Origin: Pseudoips prasinana | Lineage: Eukaryota > Arthropoda > Insecta > Lepidoptera > Nolidae | Reading direction: 5' to 3' | DNA: 64,000 bases | NCBI GenBank assembly: GCA_951640165.1 | Contig: OX621244.1 | Span: forward strand, 11,860,001 to 11,924,000 | Shown: positions 46,420 to 57,160 of the stretch, piece after piece | Numbering within the stretch: the stretch's first letter is position 1 | Layout of the letters: every line of letters starts with the position of its first letter | The notes under the pieces: generated by a model | Seen by the model: only the letters and a program-made list of their open reading frames with translations | The model's database searches: none | What the model was told of the DNA's origin: nothing | Position numbers and translations under genes: made by a program

Positions 46420-46815
46420 CTGGGTCATTATTCACACACGGCTATCTGATCACAAACTAAGCAGAGTTTGTACTATGGAAACCAGATAACTGATAGACTA
46501 CTACATATACTTACTTTTCTTTCGAAAATACATATCGACGGTGAAGAGTCAATATCTTCTAACTACGTCAAATTGAACACACGAATTTGAGCTTGAAAGT
46601 AACTGATATCAGTGAATATTACAGTTGATTTTCATGTGTGTTTATTTCAGTAGTTGGCAGATATCGACACTTCATCGTCGATAATTATATTAATAATTAC
46701 AACCAGATTCAGTACAAACAGACATGTTTATGCACACAAATATGTGTACTGGGTGGGAATCGAACCCACGACCTGTGGCGTGATAGGAAATCTGCCAATC
46801 ACGCCAACCGGTCCG
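46420..46815 (-). mobile_element. SINE-2 split by a MITE
   Basis: Parts at 46420-46534 (TGATCACAAACTAAGCAGAG, CTATGGAAACCAGATAACTG) and 46682-46815 (CAGATTCAGTACAAACAGAC, GGGTGGGAATCGAACCCACG, CACGCCAACCGGTCCG). Together they form a complete minus-strand SINE-2. Confidence 0.85.
46535..46681. mobile_element. 147-bp MITE with ~50-bp TIRs
   Basis: The left arm starts TCGACGGTGAAGAGTCAATA and the right arm, inverted, TCGACGATGAAGTGTCGATA. The arms pair imperfectly over about 50 bp. It is flanked by TA on both sides (46533-46534, 46682-46683), as for Tc1/mariner-type elements. No coding capacity. The interrupted SINE-2 proves the borders. Confidence 0.82.
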
Positions 46816-47602
46816 TCTAAGAGATATTAGTCTAGTAGCATTGTTATGTGAACGTTGGGGTCCTCAATCTTTATAATGTTGCAAGTACTTACTAAGGAGG
46901 AGCAACGTTTGAATGATGTCTTGTGTGTTCGATCTTAGCATTCAAAGTGCATACCATCAGGAGTGCTATTATTTTTTGACAATAGAGCAATATCAACAAA
47001 TAAGTAGAACTTTTAAATAAAATCTAAGGTAGTTTCTTCCTAAATTTGTTTACTTATCTAACTATATACTTGTCTGGGAATTTGCGTAGAATTTGAATAG
47101 ATCGTAAAGTTATGAATATTTGGCCGTTATATCAACAATCAGTATTAGCTTGAAACATAATTTTGTGATGTTTGATAACGACACGAGACTGTGCCCCAAA
47201 TTCGTTCGTCGTTCGTTTATAAAAACTTCTGGCAAAACTTAGTAAGTTTAATATTTCTACCGAATACTTAAAAACAATAGTAGATCTTATATACACTATC
47301 TGTACTACACAAACAATAGCAAATGAACCATAATTTTCATACAGAAAGCAGGAAGAGTAAAAAAGGAATTAGCAGGTACAGGGCCCATAGATACGTGCAA
47401 TATGCAAAGGTCATCACTAACTTGATACTAACCATTGCTCTTTCGAGGTGACCATTTATGTGATGCCCTGACAACACACAGTAACATATAATAAAATACT
47501 GCATGTAATTTGTAAGATTCTTAATTTTCAAGCAGGTTTGGTTAGGCTTAAAGGCAGTTATCATAAAAAAGGCAATGCCCTACTTGTCGTTTATGCACTA
47601 GC
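46816..47602. other. Unique AT-rich sequence
   Basis: Nothing recognised. Confidence 0.5.
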
Positions 47603-47858
47603 AATCACAGTTTTTTTTTTGGGGGTAGGTGAAATAACTGTCAACTTGTTTCTGTAAGTTCCTCTGTATTAAAAATTAAAATTTTGTATTTTTATGATAT
47701 AAAATCACTCATTTTTAGTGTCCTCGACCTAATTTAGTGAGTACTTACGTTTGCAGCACATTTAATGTGACCTAGCATCAATATTTTCACCACCTGCCAG
47801 CTTAACCTCTACACTTCACTTCACTTCACTTTAATAAGAACATTTGTTCAACAAAAAG

Positions 47859-48587
47859 ATGTCCCAACTGTCAGAAGTATTGGCTACCCAACATAAGCTT
47901 GAGGAGAGTGTTTGCAGAAGGCTTGATGAACTGCAAGCCCAAATCCAGAATGCCGGCACTTCAAAAGGCACTGCTAAAGATACTGTGGCCAAAGTGGCAG
48001 AAGAGCTTCGGAGCTTCCGGGAACTGGTATTTAACATCTTGGGTATTCTTCGGCAGCAAATACATGACTTCTCTAATCAAATTGATGAATTGGAGACAAG
48101 AAACAGGCGCAAAGCATTGGTGTTCACTGGTTTCATAGAGAAAGACAAAGATGACTGTTCTCAGACCATTCTGGATGCCCTTAAGACAAGATTTGGTTTA
48201 TGTGATGTTTCCAAATCAGCCATCAAAGCATGTCACAGACTTGGTATGCCCCGCAAGGATCACCACCGACCCATTCTAGTTCGTTTCTCTAGTTTAGACA
48301 TTAAAGACGCTGTCTGGAGGGCCAAAGCCAAGCTAAAGGGCTCGTCTGTAGCAGTGAAAGAATTCTTGACTAGGGCCAGGCAGGAAGTCTTCACAAAAGC
48401 GCGTTTATATTTCGGCTTTCGGACGGTTTGGTCTCAAAACTCCATTATCTTCATCAAATCTGCAGATGGAATCCGTCACAAGATTTCTACAATTGAGCAG
48501 CTGACTTCTCTTTATGCCAGGTACCCAAAGACCACGGTGGAACCGTCGACACCTGGTAGTAGCGGCGGGGATGAACTGAAAAAATAG
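47859..48587 (+). CDS. LINE ORF1 protein (coiled-coil, nucleic-acid-binding type)
   Basis: 242 residues from ATG 47859 (MSQLSEVLATQHKLEESVCR). The frame is open a few codons upstream but without ATG. Residues ~1-100 are heptad-rich (LEESVCRRLDELQAQIQ, FSNQIDELETRNRRKALVFT), as expected for a coiled coil. Residues ~90-190 (VFTGFIEKDKDDCSQTILDA, IKACHRLGMPRKDHHRPILV RF) resemble the RRM-like/C-terminal region of L1/CR1 ORF1 proteins. The tail is Ser/Gly-rich. In this class ORF1 packages element RNA and acts as a chaperone. No zinc knuckle is visible. It lies 570 bp upstream of ORF2. Confidence 0.82.
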   Translation: MSQLSEVLATQHKLEESVCRRLDELQAQIQNAGTSKGTAKDTVAKVAEELRSFRELVFNILGILRQQIHDFSNQIDELETRNRRKALVFTGFIEKDKDDCSQTILDALKTRFGLCDVSKSAIKACHRLGMPRKDHHRPILVRFSSLDIKDAVWRAKAKLKGSSVAVKEFLTRARQEVFTKARLYFGFRTVWSQNSIIFIKSADGIRHKISTIEQLTSLYARYPKTTVEPSTPGSSGGDELKK

Positions 48588-49157
48588 TGCTCTGTGATCA
48601 AAAGTGCTAAACTTTGCAAAAGTTCATATGTAATTTACGTTGTAATTGTATATTTGTTATATTTTACTTACCTCTAGGAATCATTGTTTGTTGTTGGCTT
48701 CTATAATGCCACTTATTTTGAGGGTCAGGAAAAATAACTTATATCAGTCATTACCCTCTAATAATTTGATATTTGCTTTACTTTTGCTAATTTCTAATAC
48801 CTGTATGGTGAAGGTTTGTCCAAAGAGTATATAACTAAAACTAAACTACGTTTTGTTGTCAATAATTTTCTATTTGTCATTTGAATTAGTCAAAATTACT
48901 TTTCACTATAACCATATCTGAACGGATGCGTTCCAAATTACGTTAAAATGTTAATGTTTTATTAACGTTATGTTATCTTGTATTTTTTTTTCTCTGTGAT
49001 TATATATATTTTTTTGTGTTTAATGCCTGTTTGTAAGCTGGCGGGTGGTGCAGAGTATACCCACGTGTGTATACTGCATAGCACTACTATACTTAACGTT
49101 ATTATATAGTATTTTTATATATCTTATATATTTATCTTATATTGTTAATATTTATTT

Positions 49158-52106
49158 ATGTATTATTCAAATAGCGATAGTGATGATGATTCTTTTCATT
49201 CTGTAATAGAATCTACGACTTCAGGAAATGATAGTTTTTCATCCTTGCCCGATACCCTCGGCGATTTAGTACGGCAAACCTTTTCAGGAAATTGTCGACA
49301 TTTATTAAATATATGCCATCTTAACGCGCAAAGTATACCCAGTCATTACAATGATCTGCATGAGACGTTCTCAGATTGTAACGTTCACGCCATCTTGATT
49401 TCCGAAAGCTGGCTTAAACCTAACCTATTTTCGACCACGTATTCTCTGCCTGGATTCATTCTTGTACGTAACGACCGAATAGGTAAGGCGGGGGGCGGTG
49501 TTGCAGTGTATGTAAGAAGTGACCTTCCTTTTAAGATTTTAGCAACTTCCACCCCTACCTATTCTGCCTCTGCTGAGTTTCTCTTTCTTGAAATTTCTCT
49601 CAAAGGGTCGAACACGGTTTTAGGCGTGGTTTACTGCCCTCCAAATATTGACTACTTCACCGATATCGAATTGGTTTTAGAATCTTTAGGTTCCGAGTAT
49701 GCTCATCACATCATCATGGGTGATTTCAATACCAACCTCAATGTCCGTAATTCCCCTCGTTCCCGTAAACTCCTGCACATAGTCGAGTCAAGCAGTCTTC
49801 ATGTGTTACCACTCCAACCTACGCACCATAACATCTCAGGTGATGATACTTGGCTCGACTTAATCCTTACCTCTAACCTCTCCTTAGTTGCCTCTCATGG
49901 GCAACATGTAGCTCCTGGATTCTCCCATCACGACCTCATTTACCTTTCTTATATCCTTAAGCCTCCCAAGCCTAAACCCAAGGTCGTGCACGTGCGTTCC
50001 TTCGGTCGGATTGATGTCAATCACCTCCGTAAGGATGCATCTAATATTGACTGGGAACCTTTGCAAGTAGCTCAAAATGTTGACGACATGGTCGATATTT
50101 TCAACAAGAATATCTTTGGGTTGTACGATGTCCATGCGCCCGTAGCAAAGGTTAAATTGAAACGCCTGCCTGCGCCGTGGATGTCGAAGGAAGTAAAAAT
50201 GGTAATGCGACGTAGAGATCGAGCATTTCTCAACTTCAAAAAAGCGCGCAGCGATCTAAATTGGAACCTTTACAAAATTGCTAGGAATCGGTGTAATCAG
50301 ATGATACGCAATGCTAAACGCCGTCATGTTCTTGATAACATATCTTCTTCTACACCTGCCGGTATCTGGAAATTCCTTGGAACTCTTGGTATCGGTAAGC
50401 CGCGTCATTTAGACCTTCCCAGCTCGATTGGTTTAGATGATCTTAACCAACATTTCACTACTACTTCTTCGTTGGATCATTTAATCCAATTTCAAACTAT
50501 AGCCTTTCTTAATGGTCTTACGCGCCCAAATATCTCTCCTTTTTATTTCACAACAGTGGATTCGAATGAGATCAAAAAGATTATCCTCTCAATTAAATCG
50601 AATGCTGTTGGCTGTGATGGTATCAGCCGACGGATGATTACTACTATCCTGGATAACCTCCTTCCTGCAATTACGCACATAGTCAACTTTTCCCTTAATT
50701 CCGGAACATTCCCCTCCATATGGCGTAAAGCTTATGTCCATCCACTCCCTAAGGTCACCAATCCCACTCTCCCTACCCAATACCGTCCTATTTCTATCCT
50801 TCCTTTCTTATCCAAAGTACTGGAGTCCTGTGTTCAGAAACAGCTTTCACATTTCATACTTTCCAATAGCTTGTTAAGTCCCCTGCAATCTGGTTTTAGA
50901 CCTAAACACAGTACTACCACGGCACTTCTTAAAGTGACTGACGATATTCGAGCAGGTATGGAGGATACCAAAGTCACGGTGATGGTTTTGGTAGACTTCT
51001 CTAACGCTTTTAATACCGTCGGTCACGATATCCTTCTATGTGTCCTCTCCCATCTTATGATCTCTGACGTACCACTGGAATGGTTTTCTTCATATCTTCG
51101 AGGGCGCCAGCAATCTGTACGCATCGGTGAAGCTTCATCGAATTGGTGTGACTTGGAGACTGGTGTCCCTCAAGGCGGTATTCTTTCTCCTCTTTTATTT
51201 TCTGTTTTTATCAACCTCTTAACGAAAAATATTCAAAATGCGTATCATCTGTATGCCGATGACCTACAATTATATGCTCAAGCGAGTGTTGACAGCTTGC
51301 CTGAAGTAATAGGAAAACTAAATCAGGATTTAGACCTGATCAAAAATTGGTCTGATAACTTCGGGCTTACTGTTAATCCCTTAAAATGTCAAGCAATGAT
51401 TGTCGGTAGTTCTCGCATGATGAGCAGATTTGATGTTGAAGATCTACCGCTTATATCATTTAATAATTCTGCTATACCAATTAGCCAAAGTGTTAAAAAC
51501 TTAGGTCTCCACATTGATTCAACAATGAGCTGGCAGAACCAAATAACTAGTGTTTCCCAGAGGGTCACAAATACTCTACGGTCACTCTATCGTCTTAGAC
51601 ACTTTCTCCCATCTGGAACAAAAGTGTTGCTCGTGCAGGCCTTAATATTCCCTATCATTGACTATGGTGATGTGTGCTACTTTGACCTGAATGCAGATCA
51701 TCTTAATAAACTTGACCGACTTCTAAATAACTGCATTCGATTCATTTTCAATCTCCGAAAATACGATCATGTGTCTAATTATCGCTCTCAACTTAAGTGG
51801 TTGCCTATTCGGCAGCGTAGGTCTCTGAGAGCGTTAACTACTCTTTACTCTTTACTTGATTCTCCCTCTTCTCCCTCGTATCTAACTTCAAAATTTCACT
51901 ATCTACATAGCAACCACAGTAAATTTCTTCGTTCTTCTCATAATAGACTTCTTCAGTGCCCATCTCATCATTCTAATTTCATTCACTCTTCTTTCGTCGT
52001 ACAATCGATTCTTCTATGGAACTCCCTTCCACCGGAAATCAGGATGGCAAAGAGTCGTTATTCTTTTAAAATGAAAACTCGCGCATATCTTTTAAAGAAA
52101 ATCTAA
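49158..52106 (+). CDS. LINE ORF2: endonuclease-reverse transcriptase
   Basis: 982 residues from ATG 49158, uninterrupted. After a Ser/Asp-rich N-terminus the AP-like endonuclease spans ~48-265: LNICHLNAQSI (catalytic Asn), ILISESWL (catalytic Glu), GGGVAVYVRSDL, VYCPP, MGDFNTNL (D189, N191), DTWLDLILTS and FSHHDLI (SDH position reads SHH). RT spans ~480-780: QYRPISILPFLSKVLE, QSGFRPKHSTTTALLKVTDD, LVDFSNAFNTVGHDIL (D613), TGVPQGGILSPLLFSVFIN and YADD (699-702). A C-terminal domain follows with LWNSLPPEIRMAKSRYSFKM. Length and motifs match CR1/Jockey-group ORF2. It would nick target DNA and prime cDNA on it. The SHH variant is the one departure from the usual SDH triad. Confidence 0.92.
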   Translation: MYYSNSDSDDDSFHSVIESTTSGNDSFSSLPDTLGDLVRQTFSGNCRHLLNICHLNAQSIPSHYNDLHETFSDCNVHAILISESWLKPNLFSTTYSLPGFILVRNDRIGKAGGGVAVYVRSDLPFKILATSTPTYSASAEFLFLEISLKGSNTVLGVVYCPPNIDYFTDIELVLESLGSEYAHHIIMGDFNTNLNVRNSPRSRKLLHIVESSSLHVLPLQPTHHNISGDDTWLDLILTSNLSLVASHGQHVAPGFSHHDLIYLSYILKPPKPKPKVVHVRSFGRIDVNHLRKDASNIDWEPLQVAQNVDDMVDIFNKNIFGLYDVHAPVAKVKLKRLPAPWMSKEVKMVMRRRDRAFLNFKKARSDLNWNLYKIARNRCNQMIRNAKRRHVLDNISSSTPAGIWKFLGTLGIGKPRHLDLPSSIGLDDLNQHFTTTSSLDHLIQFQTIAFLNGLTRPNISPFYFTTVDSNEIKKIILSIKSNAVGCDGISRRMITTILDNLLPAITHIVNFSLNSGTFPSIWRKAYVHPLPKVTNPTLPTQYRPISILPFLSKVLESCVQKQLSHFILSNSLLSPLQSGFRPKHSTTTALLKVTDDIRAGMEDTKVTVMVLVDFSNAFNTVGHDILLCVLSHLMISDVPLEWFSSYLRGRQQSVRIGEASSNWCDLETGVPQGGILSPLLFSVFINLLTKNIQNAYHLYADDLQLYAQASVDSLPEVIGKLNQDLDLIKNWSDNFGLTVNPLKCQAMIVGSSRMMSRFDVEDLPLISFNNSAIPISQSVKNLGLHIDSTMSWQNQITSVSQRVTNTLRSLYRLRHFLPSGTKVLLVQALIFPIIDYGDVCYFDLNADHLNKLDRLLNNCIRFIFNLRKYDHVSNYRSQLKWLPIRQRRSLRALTTLYSLLDSPSSPSYLTSKFHYLHSNHSKFLRSSHNRLLQCPSHHSNFIHSSFVVQSILLWNSLPPEIRMAKSRYSFKMKTRAYLLKKI

Positions 52107-52142
52107 TATCATATTACAGTTGTATTATTTATTATATAATTT

Positions 52143-52215
52143 ATTTATTTATATATATATATATTAGTATATATATATATATATTATAGTATGTATTATA
52201 TATATATATGATATG
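52143..52215. repeat. (TA)n microsatellite in the LINE 3' UTR
   Basis: Several TATATATATATA runs broken by single G/C bases, between the ORF2 stop and the tail. Confidence 0.85.
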
Positions 52216-52489
52216 TATCTGTGTAATTTATGTACCTTCTATATCTTTTCATCTGCAATATTTTGATACTTTAGTGCACCTACCATGTTTTCTCTGCATC
52301 ACCCCAAGGTTGACTGGAAGAGAATGCCTTTGGCATTAAGTCCGCCTCTGTACAATTCTGTGCAAGAAGTTTTTAAATAAATAAAATAAATAAATAAATC
52401 ACACAGTCGACGAACACAGTAAACCATCTTGGCGTCAGACTGCCATGTGGCAGTATTATTACTTTTAAAACACGCATTACAAATATTTA

Positions 52490-52634
52490 ATGTATAGACG
52501 CCAGCACATCAATCTACCCCAATTTGTCAAATTTCCTCAATTGAAAGTGAACCTTATGCTTAAGTGATAACGTTGAAAATCTATAAAAGAAATTTGACAG
52601 ATTGGGTTAGCTGGATGTGCTGGCGTCTGTACAT
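52490..52634. mobile_element. 145-bp MITE with ~46-bp TIRs
   Basis: The left arm starts ATGTATAGACGCCAGCACAT. The right arm, read inverted, starts ATGTACAGACGCCAGCACAT. The arms pair imperfectly to TTTGTCAAATTTC / CTGTCAAATTTC. Flanked by TA (52488-52489, 52635-52636). No coding capacity. Not related in sequence to the MITE at 46.5 kb. Confidence 0.82.
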
Positions 52635-52659
52635 TATAATAAGTGTCCATTCTCAAAAC

Positions 52660-52905
52660 AAATAGATCCCGTGGCCGTGTGATTTCCGGCCAAGAAAGAA
52701 TAAAAGGGCCACCCCATATCCGTGGATGTCGTAGAAGGCGGCAGCGCCACCTATATCCTAGCTACCACCTAACTGTGGTTGCTAACTCGACAAGCAGCAA
52801 TATGTAAACGCGGTTACAATGGCAAACTCCTCCAAATGGCAATGTTAGGGAGGCCAATATCCAGCAGTGAACGATAACTGGCTGATGATATTGACGATAA
52901 ATAGA
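52660..52905 (+). repeat. LINE/SINE 3'-end-type repeat
   Basis: CCCGTGGCCGTGTGATTTCC GGCC, ATCCGTGGATGTCGTAGAAG GCGGC, GGGAGGCCAATATCCAGCAG and GGCTGATGATATTGACGAT. The order matches a widespread lepidopteran repeat end (ATGGATGTCGTAxAAGGCG... and a CAGCAGTG...CTGATGATG tail). Class uncertain; it may be two fused fragments. Confidence 0.55.
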
Positions 52906-53034
52906 TATAATAAACACGTTGCATAAACGGCCATTAAATAATATACTAATTAAACTTTTGCTAACTATCTACCGATTCTGAGCAACTAGATCGTAGACCC
53001 TGTACTTGTTAAAAATCTGTTTTTCTTTATAACC

Positions 53035-53148
53035 GGGGCTATTCCTACCCACCACTGCAACTCCTGTAAGCCAGGATCAACAGTGGCACACAATGAAATG
53101 ACACTGAGCGGAGAGGCTCAGGAATGTCCCGGGGAATCGCTTTCACTG
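53035..53148 (-). mobile_element. Retroposon family R, third copy
   Basis: 114 bp flanked by TCTTTATAACC (53024-53034, 53149-53159). Shares CTACCCACCACTGCAACTCC, GGATCAACAGTGGCACACAA, GACACTGAGCGGAGAGGCTC and TGTCCCGGGGAATCGCTTTC with 41430-41594. Confidence 0.85.
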
Positions 53149-53159
53149 TCTTTATAACC

Positions 53160-56100
53160 TAATTTGATCAAAAAGAAACAAGGAGGAGTTAGAAAATGAA
53201 TAGTTCCACATCCCTCCAGAGCAAAGCGGGACAGAACGATATAACGAGGCTATAGCCTCATAAAACGAGATAATTACAACTAGAGAAGCCAGCTGCAAAA
53301 GCTGAGGATCAATTTAAGGGTTCTAAGTGAGCTGTTATATTTATTCCAATAGTAGGTATGGCAAAAGCGTTAAACGTGCGGAAGCTGTTCCTTGTTGCTA
53401 CAAGATCCCGAAAATAAATTACTCCAGATATTGTTTGCAAACTATTTAACATAGTATCACCCTCATTTTGCCAGAGATAATGCTCCCAAAGTACTCTGCT
53501 CTCTCCCAAAGACCTCTGCAAGTAACATTTAATTTTATACGACAAAATTATTTTATATAACAGAAGTACAAACTTAAGGGTCAGAATAACAACTCAACAG
53601 TGTTACCACAAAAACGTTACCTTATAAAAACCGGCTAAAAATACAAATTTATATATGCATATACATCATGTTGTGACAATCAATTACTCACCGAACCGAC
53701 GTTACCAACTACATTAGTATCAATCAATGTCGCATTAATTAGATCAGATACACCCACCTATGTCGGCATTGTATCTTGGAGATAGTACATATTTGGTTGA
53801 TGCATCTATACCGTTGTGATCAGGGAGACTGTTTAAGAAATTCAATTATTAGTTTATCATTAATGTAGGGTTGGGTTAACATGATCATGAAGTTCTGTAG
53901 CTGCAAGACAACAAATAAAAAAATATCCTGTGTTGTTAGGATAGTATTTAAGAAATTTAATTGGGAAAGTGTAACTTCTAATGCAGTGTTCGGTCAGCAT
54001 GACATAAACAACAAATATGATGGTTATAAAATTGATACGTTATATATTTTTACACGATAACATAATATAGTACTTCTGAATGGATTTTTGTTATAATTAA
54101 TAATTAAATATAATACACATTTTATAAGTCCTAATATTTTAATATTACAAGAAATTATCTTCATTCGAGTTTTTAAACGAGGTAGACCTAATAAAAGATC
54201 ATAAAAATAAAAAAATACGTACTATAACTACAATATTATATGAAATATGTATTTGTATGGCTGGTCAGGCAAAATAAATATATTTTAATATTTTGTGGAT
54301 ATATTGTCTAAATTGAACTCAATTTAGACCGTAAAGAAGATAGGGAAATTCATTAATCAAACTAAATCAAATTAAATGTGGACTTAAGGTCGGTTCAAAA
54401 TTGATATTCGGTTTGTAAATACATCGCCTGAGACCCAATCATACATTGGATATGTTAGCAATGATTAGATTATTGCTTTTTCTTTCCAAATTATTGAACG
54501 GCATGAATATTGGCTTAACACACACATTTTACAATCGTAGGACTTTTAAATTAGTACAAAATTTATTTTTAATAATTAACAATCAGTTGTGCTCACAATT
54601 TTTGGGCCCTTTTAACTAACCCGTACATATTATATCGACTAATAATGCGGTTTCTTAATTAAGCAGCAATGACGCCACAATTTTCCCCTAATGACTATAC
54701 TTGACTCACGGGCATCGGTACAAAATTAATGAGAATTAAAAGTTTACAATTGCATTGTTCTCTTCATCAGCGCGCACTATGCGAGACTTCTTAATTACCG
54801 GGTTCGGAATCAATAGAGTTCGTAAAGCCCCTTAATACTTCACCAACGACCAAAAATAACAAACAATAATGTGAAATTCAATAACAGGTCCTTTCAACCG
54901 TGTCTTGTACAATATGTGCTTTGGAAAGGTTAAGGTGGATATTCCCTTTGGTTTTTTGTTAATTTATAAGGTTCGTAGTCGGTTGCGTTGATGATCTCGC
55001 TGTAGTTTTTAAATAGTAAATAATAATGAAGTATTTGTCCATTATTTTAACCTTCGGTTCGGTTATCGAGTCAGGAAAAAGAGGTTTTTATTGATATCAG
55101 GTCCCTTCTACATTCATCATGGGGCTCTTTACCACAAGATTGGGGCCGACAAGATGATAACCACAAATGTTGTTCCAACAATGTCTTTAAATTTAAAATC
55201 TATCACCACTTAAGACGACGTGAAAGAAAAATCAAGAAATCGTCAGCTATGCGCTTGAGTCTACTGCCGTCGCGTGGTGTTGTAGTAGCTTATCAAACAA
55301 TCAGATTACTAGAATAATGGAAAAGAGATTGCAACTATGTTGCTCACAATTGTGTGTAATTTATTGTCCTGAGGAGATTGTTAGTATCCGTTGCGAAGTT
55401 TTATAATGTAGGTACATTAAAAATGTTTTGTTCCTTACATGGATCAACCAAGCTACTTAAAGCCGAAAAGTTAACACTTTTACCAACTCACAAAGGTACG
55501 CAATTTTTACGGCCAAGAGAACAATGGCTCTGTTTTGAAGAATTAACCCGTGGATTAATTAAAATATCCACAGACCGTATCTAATTACCAGACCTTTAAT
55601 TAAAACTTTAAACCTCTACGCTTTATTAGCTCGACTCAGTGAAGGGTTACGATGCCTATTTTGCAACAGAGGTTTAGGGTTAAAATTGGCTTTAGCATAT
55701 TTGTGAGCTGCTAATTGGCGTAAGAAGATTATTATTATTGTTAATATTTTGTTACTTGTGTGGTGATCAACGGTGTAATTAGATATATTTTAATTAAGTA
55801 GCTATACTAATAGTAATATAATTAATATGAAATAGGGATTCAATTATGAACTTGAAAGTATAATAAGAGCCAGCTTATATGCAGACTCAAGGGCTGAATA
55901 AATTCATTGTATTTAATTTTATACGAGTGTTTGTACTACAGTTAAGAGTAATTTTATTAATTGCTACTTTCTCACTGTTGCAGTGTTCCTAAGTTTCCAA
56001 TTAAGGTTAAAATATTAGGTCAATATCATTATATAAACTTCTTAACTTGATGTAATTTTCCCTATAGCTGCAATTTGACCAGGAGGACGTTATTATGTCA

Positions 56101-56220
56101 CTCAGGTCACATTACAAATTCCCTTAGATTATTATTGTACTTTACTACGCTTAGTAATCTATTACTTCCATACTTATTTAAAAAGACACCGCCTTATTAT
56201 ATACCTTATTTAAAAAATCG
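53160..56220. other. Unique AT-rich sequence
   Basis: 3 kb without a recognised repeat or gene. Frames of 60-80 codons (53309-53545 minus, 55378-55584 plus, 56075-56260 plus) show no domain, no signal and no splice support, so they are not called. Confidence 0.5.
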
Positions 56221-56390
56221 TCACAGGGAAATTAATCCTGGGTATTTTACAAACATATAATTGACGGACACAAATTAATCCAGACTCAGAACAACTATTT
56301 TTGAGTCACACAAATAGCTGACCTGCACGGGATTCGAACCCGGGACACGAAGTGGCGAGGTGACTCTCTTAGCCGCTGCGCCACACGTGT
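56221..56390 (-). mobile_element. tRNA-derived SINE (SINE-1)
   Basis: GGTATTTTACAAACATATAA, GACTCAGAACAACTATTTTT, GGGATTCGAACCCGGGACAC, CTTAGCCGCTGCGCCACACG. Full head and most of the body. Confidence 0.85.
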
Positions 56391-56550
56391 TATTGATACT
56401 TAGTTTATTTTGGCTAGCTACCCTTGCAACACAGCCTGGCACCAATAAGTCCTACTAATTTCTTCTCGTCCATGTGGAAGCCTATGTGTGAAACAATTAC
56501 CAATATAACTGTTCTCCACCTAACACATTTTATGTGCTTATTTAAAGTAA

Positions 56551-56798
56551 TCATCATTACAGCTAAACAAGTCCACTGCTGGACAAGCCTCCCTCAAGAA
56601 TTGTCTTGGGGGGATATACCATAATCGCCACGCTTGGCAGGCGGGTTGGCGATCGCAGTAAGATGGTCATAGTAATCAGAAGGAAGCTGCTGCCCGTCCT
56701 CTGGTAGATATTCCCTCGGGTCGATATCTACGCCCCCCACGGGATGAGATGGGGTGATGATATTCTGATTCTGATATTTGTCGCCGTCACCACACAGC
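56551..56798 (-). repeat. LINE 3' end with 11-bp target duplication
   Basis: TCATCATTACAGCTAAACAA, GTCCACTGCTGGACAAGCCT, CGCCACGCTTGGCAGGCGGG TTGGCGATCGCAGTAAGATG, GGTAGATATTCCCTCGGG. Flanked by ATTTAAAGTAA (56540-56550, 56799-56809). The same 3' end recurs at 59325-59513. Confidence 0.85.
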
Positions 56799-56809
56799 AT
56801 TTAAAGTAA

Positions 56810-57160
56810 AGTAAGGTTTAAATGCATTAGAATCTTTCAAAAACACTAAGTACAGACTACAAGCATAAAACTTAGGATAGTTTGCGCCAATTAAACCCCC
56901 GTAACAAGGTTAATTTTCTCCGCAGAACATGTTATTACGGACTGTAAGTTCCAAATACCGTTATTCTACAGCGTATGTTCCTAAAGTAACACTACAATTG
57001 ACCCCAGAGGAGACGTGGTCGCTATTGTATGACGTCGTAAAATTTTATAACAAACACTAGAAAGTATTTTGCTCCAGTCTAATCCGAAAGCGTCGTAAGA
57101 TTTCGAGTGATTAGGGATTGGGACTTGGTCTAACAACCCCGACACTTAGTAGTATCAATG
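56810..57160. other. Unique sequence
   Basis: Nothing recognised. Confidence 0.5.

Larger units (their letters stand above)
47610..52396 (+). mobile_element. Full-length CR1-type LINE with two open ORFs
   Basis: About 4.8 kb: 5' UTR 47610-47858, ORF1 47859-48587, spacer 48588-49157, ORF2 49158-52106 and a 3' UTR with a (TA)n tract ending in an (AAATA/AAAT)n tail at 52374-52396. A 7-bp direct repeat AATCACA (47603-47609, 52397-52403) may be the target duplication, but it overlaps the tail, so only TCACA is independent. Size and two-ORF layout match CR1-group elements. It is the only retroelement in the window without a frame break, so it may be active or very young. Confidence 0.88.

Noticed and set aside
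47844..47858. Upstream start for ORF1
   Set aside because: The frame is open there but begins with TTG; the first ATG is at 47859 and was used.
49884..50780. Minus-strand frames across LINE ORF2
   Set aside because: Shadows of the endonuclease-reverse transcriptase.
53309..53545. Minus-strand 78-codon frame
   Set aside because: No domain, no homologous copy and no splice context; consistent with chance in AT-rich DNA.
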